Source: Oscillospiraceae bacterium
Lineage (GTDB): Bacteria > Bacillota > Clostridia > UMGS1840 > HGM11507
Length of the DNA stretch: 39,847 nt
Assembly: GCA_015068525.1 (NCBI GenBank)
Contig: SVKJ01000013.1
Location: 1-39,847, forward strand
Direction of reading: 5' to 3'
The notes beneath the pieces were generated by a model. The model was not told where the DNA came from. It saw only the letters and a list, made by a program, of their open reading frames with translations, and did not search any database. Positions 38,139-39,847 of this stretch are shown one piece after another. Both the position numbers and the translations under genes were made by a program. Numbering within the stretch: the first letter of the stretch is position 1; every line of letters begins with the position of its first letter.

Positions 38139-38795
38139 ATGAAAACTTATAAAATCGCAATAGACGGACCTGCAGGAGTAGGAAAAAGTTCTACAGCAAA
38201 AATTGTTGCAAAAAAATTATCCTTTATATATGTTGATACAGGCGCAATGTACCGCGCTGTCGGTGTGTATTGTATTAAAAATAATCTTCAGCCGGAAGAT
38301 GTTGTGCCACACCTTGATAACATAAATATAGAAATAAAATACGAGGATGAAACACAAAAAGTTTACTTAAATGGCGAAGATGTAACAAAGGAAATAAGAA
38401 CTCCCGAAGGTTCAATCTATGCATCTAAAGTTGCAGTAATAAAAGAAGTAAGAGTTAAACTTGTCAGTATGCAACAGAAAATGGGCGAAACTACAAATGT
38501 TGTTATGGACGGAAGAGATATAGGTAACCGTGTTTTCCCTGATGCTGATATAAAAATATTCTTAACTGCATCTTGCGAAGAAAGAGCAAAAAGAAGATAT
38601 GAAGAACTTAACAAAACAGTTCCGTATGATGAAATACTTGAAGATATAAAATTCCGTGACCATAACGATTCTACAAGGGAAATTGACCCTTTAAGGCCTG
38701 CTTCTGATGCAGTGCTTATAGATAACAGCGACCTGACATTAGAAGAAACGGTTGATAAGATATATAATTTGTGCATAAAAAAGGTTGGGGTTTAA
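38139..38795 (+). CDS. cmk: Cytidylate kinase
   Basis: Phosphorylates CMP and dCMP. 218 residues: P-loop DGPAGVGKSSTAKIVA (8-23), YVDTGAMYRAVG, MDGRDIGNRVFPDADIKIFL, and the lid and acceptor motifs ERAKRRYEEL and RDHNDSTREIDPLRPASDA. Ribosome site AAGGAG. The stop codon touches the plsC start. The cmk-plsC pair is usual in Clostridia, where ispH or rpsA often follows; here an rRNA operon follows instead. Confidence 0.96.
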   Translation: MKTYKIAIDGPAGVGKSSTAKIVAKKLSFIYVDTGAMYRAVGVYCIKNNLQPEDVVPHLDNINIEIKYEDETQKVYLNGEDVTKEIRTPEGSIYASKVAVIKEVRVKLVSMQQKMGETTNVVMDGRDIGNRVFPDADIKIFLTASCEERAKRRYEELNKTVPYDEILEDIKFRDHNDSTREIDPLRPASDAVLIDNSDLTLEETVDKIYNLCIKKVGV

Positions 38796-39371
38796 ATGAG
38801 TTTTTATAAGATTGTAAGAAATATTCTTATAGTAATTGTAAAAATACTTTTCCGTATTGAGTATGTTGGGGTTAATAATATTCCCGAAGAAAATGGTTAC
38901 ATATTTTGTGCTAATCATATATGTTTTATGGATCCATTGCTTATTGCGTGTAATAAAAAAAAGGAATTTCATTTTATTGCAAAGGAAGAACTTATAAAAG
39001 TTCCTGTTTTAGGATGGCTTTTAAAAAAGTTGAATGTTATCCCGGTAAAAAGAGGAACAGGGGATATAGGTGCCATGAAAAAAGGCATTGAGGTTTTAAA
39101 AAACGGGAATTCTTTAATTATATTTCCTGAGGGTACACGTTCTAAAACAGGTAAAATGGGTGAGGCAAAACATGGTATGGCACTTCTTGTAAAGAAAACA
39201 GGTTGTGGTGTTATGCCTTGTGCAGTTATTGGTAAACCTCATTTGTTTAAAAAAACAAAACTTGTTTACGGAGATCCTATCCCGGCAGGTTTCTTTGAAG
39301 GGGAAAAAGACCTGACTATTATAACAAACTATATAGTAGATAAGATACAAAATCTTATAGATAATAATTAA
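38796..39371 (+). CDS. plsC: 1-acyl-sn-glycerol-3-phosphate acyltransferase
   Basis: Makes phosphatidic acid from lysophosphatidic acid at the membrane. 191 residues, short form. One hydrophobic N-terminal segment (IVRNILIVIVKILFRI), the catalytic HX4D box NHICFMD (about 37-44), the FPEGTRSKTG motif (about 108-117) for glycerophosphate binding, and the family end GVMPCAVIGKP. Its start codon follows the cmk stop codon without a gap. Confidence 0.94.
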   Translation: MSFYKIVRNILIVIVKILFRIEYVGVNNIPEENGYIFCANHICFMDPLLIACNKKKEFHFIAKEELIKVPVLGWLLKKLNVIPVKRGTGDIGAMKKGIEVLKNGNSLIIFPEGTRSKTGKMGEAKHGMALLVKKTGCGVMPCAVIGKPHLFKKTKLVYGDPIPAGFFEGEKDLTIITNYIVDKIQNLIDNN

Positions 39372-39394
39372 TTAAAATATTTTTTAAAAAAGTG

Positions 39395-39423
39395 TTGACA
39401 AAAAGGAATAATAGTGATATTAT
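39395..39423 (+). promoter_or_regulatory. rRNA promoter P1
   Basis: TTGACA (39395-39400), a 17-bp spacer and TATTAT (39418-39423), preceded by an A/T-rich run that could act as an UP element. Confidence 0.85.
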
Positions 39424-39488
39424 AGAAAAGCTGTTGCGAAACGCGAGTAAATACTTTAAAAAATTTTTAAAAAAATTAAAAAAAGGTA

Positions 39489-39517
39489 TTGACAAAATGA
39501 AAGTATGCTGATATACT
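39489..39517 (+). promoter_or_regulatory. rRNA promoter P2
   Basis: TTGACA (39489-39494), a 17-bp spacer and TATACT (39512-39517), 94 bp behind P1, with a similar A/T-rich upstream part (TTTAAAAAAATTAAAAAAAGGT). Confidence 0.85.
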
Positions 39518-39572
39518 GTAATAGTTGCGTCACGAAACTTGAAAGTATTTTTTAAAAAGTTAAAAAAAGTGC

Positions 39573-39601
39573 TTGACAAGAAAGAGTAACAGTGATACAA
39601 T
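39573..39601 (+). promoter_or_regulatory. rRNA promoter P3
   Basis: TTGACA (39573-39578), a 17-bp spacer and TACAAT (39596-39601), 84 bp behind P2, with TTTAAAAAGTTAAAAAAAGT upstream. The segment AGTGATA before or in the -10 is shared with P1. Confidence 0.85.
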
Positions 39602-39608
39602 AAAATTC

Positions 39609-39669
39609 CCTCGCGATAAAAAGCGAGGACGGTCTTTGAAAATTAAACAATATGATGGTCCTTGAAATT
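39609..39669 (+). promoter_or_regulatory. rRNA leader: 5' hairpin and boxA-like repeats
   Basis: A CCTCGC/GCGAGG hairpin (39609-39628) begins at the predicted P3 start. Then come two imperfect copies of a boxA-like sequence, GGTCTTTGAAAATT (39631-39644) and GGTCCTTGAAATT (39657-39669). BoxA recruits the Nus antitermination complex in rRNA leaders. 39670-39767 is leader RNA without a feature I can name. Confidence 0.6.
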
Positions 39670-39767
39670 TTTTAAATGAGTTTAAAGAAAACCAAGGTAA
39701 TAATGGAAAATGCAAGCGAGAAGCTAGCAAACTAAGTCAGAATTTATTAGAACGATTAATAAATATT

Positions 39768-39847
<80 letters not shown>

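Overview
This window comes from a low-GC, spore-forming Gram-positive bacterium of the class Clostridia. The evidence is AT-rich codon use, strong AGGAGG-type ribosome sites with several TTG/GTG starts, a sporulation sigma-K gene, an FMN riboswitch in front of ribU, and a Firmicutes-type 16S rRNA start at the right edge. I cannot name the genus.

Left edge to about 3.77 kb is the end of a mobile element inserted in sigK, in the style of the 'skin' elements of Bacillus subtilis and Clostridioides difficile. The element carries a DNA adenine methyltransferase with an integrase-like N-terminal part, a small XRE repressor, a SLOG-family protein, a small unknown ORF and a protein with two XRE domains. 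The 5' part of sigK (minus strand, with its hydrophobic pro-sequence) starts at 4086. It loses homology at about 3767, exactly at a short palindrome that is probably the attachment core. The 3' part of sigK must lie beyond the left edge.

From 4.1 to 12.9 kb is metabolism. An FMN riboswitch with terminator controls the riboflavin transporter ribU. Next is a seven-gene aromatic amino acid operon, aroF-tyrA-aroB-aroA-aroC-pheA-aroE/K, with a fused shikimate dehydrogenase/kinase and no dehydroquinase gene. It is preceded by a 37-codon leader peptide with 11 Phe and 4 Tyr codons and by mutually exclusive antiterminator and terminator hairpins. This is a textbook-style ribosome-mediated attenuator that senses Phe/Tyr supply.

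From 12.9 to 16.9 kb lie nth, glyA and rarA. Two related MITE-like intergenic repeats (14920-15178 and 16508-16842) sit directly behind glyA and rarA. The second forms the end and stop codon of rarA.

From 16.9 to 25.0 kb is a defence island: a type I restriction-modification operon hsdM-hsdS-(Abi-alpha gene)-hsdR, then a convergent Fic-family AMP-transferase gene with its own promoter and three 11-bp direct repeats.

From 25.1 to 39.4 kb is core housekeeping: metG-tatD-trmK-nif3-pcrA-UPF0291, then a polyamine transport operon (short XRE regulator, potA, potB, potC, potD) whose consensus promoter is overlapped by a 24-bp perfect palindrome. After it come an RpiR-type regulator with a BaiN-like flavoprotein, then cmk-plsC. 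The last 450 bp hold three evenly spaced consensus rRNA promoters, a leader with boxA-like repeats, and the first 80 nt of a 16S rRNA gene.
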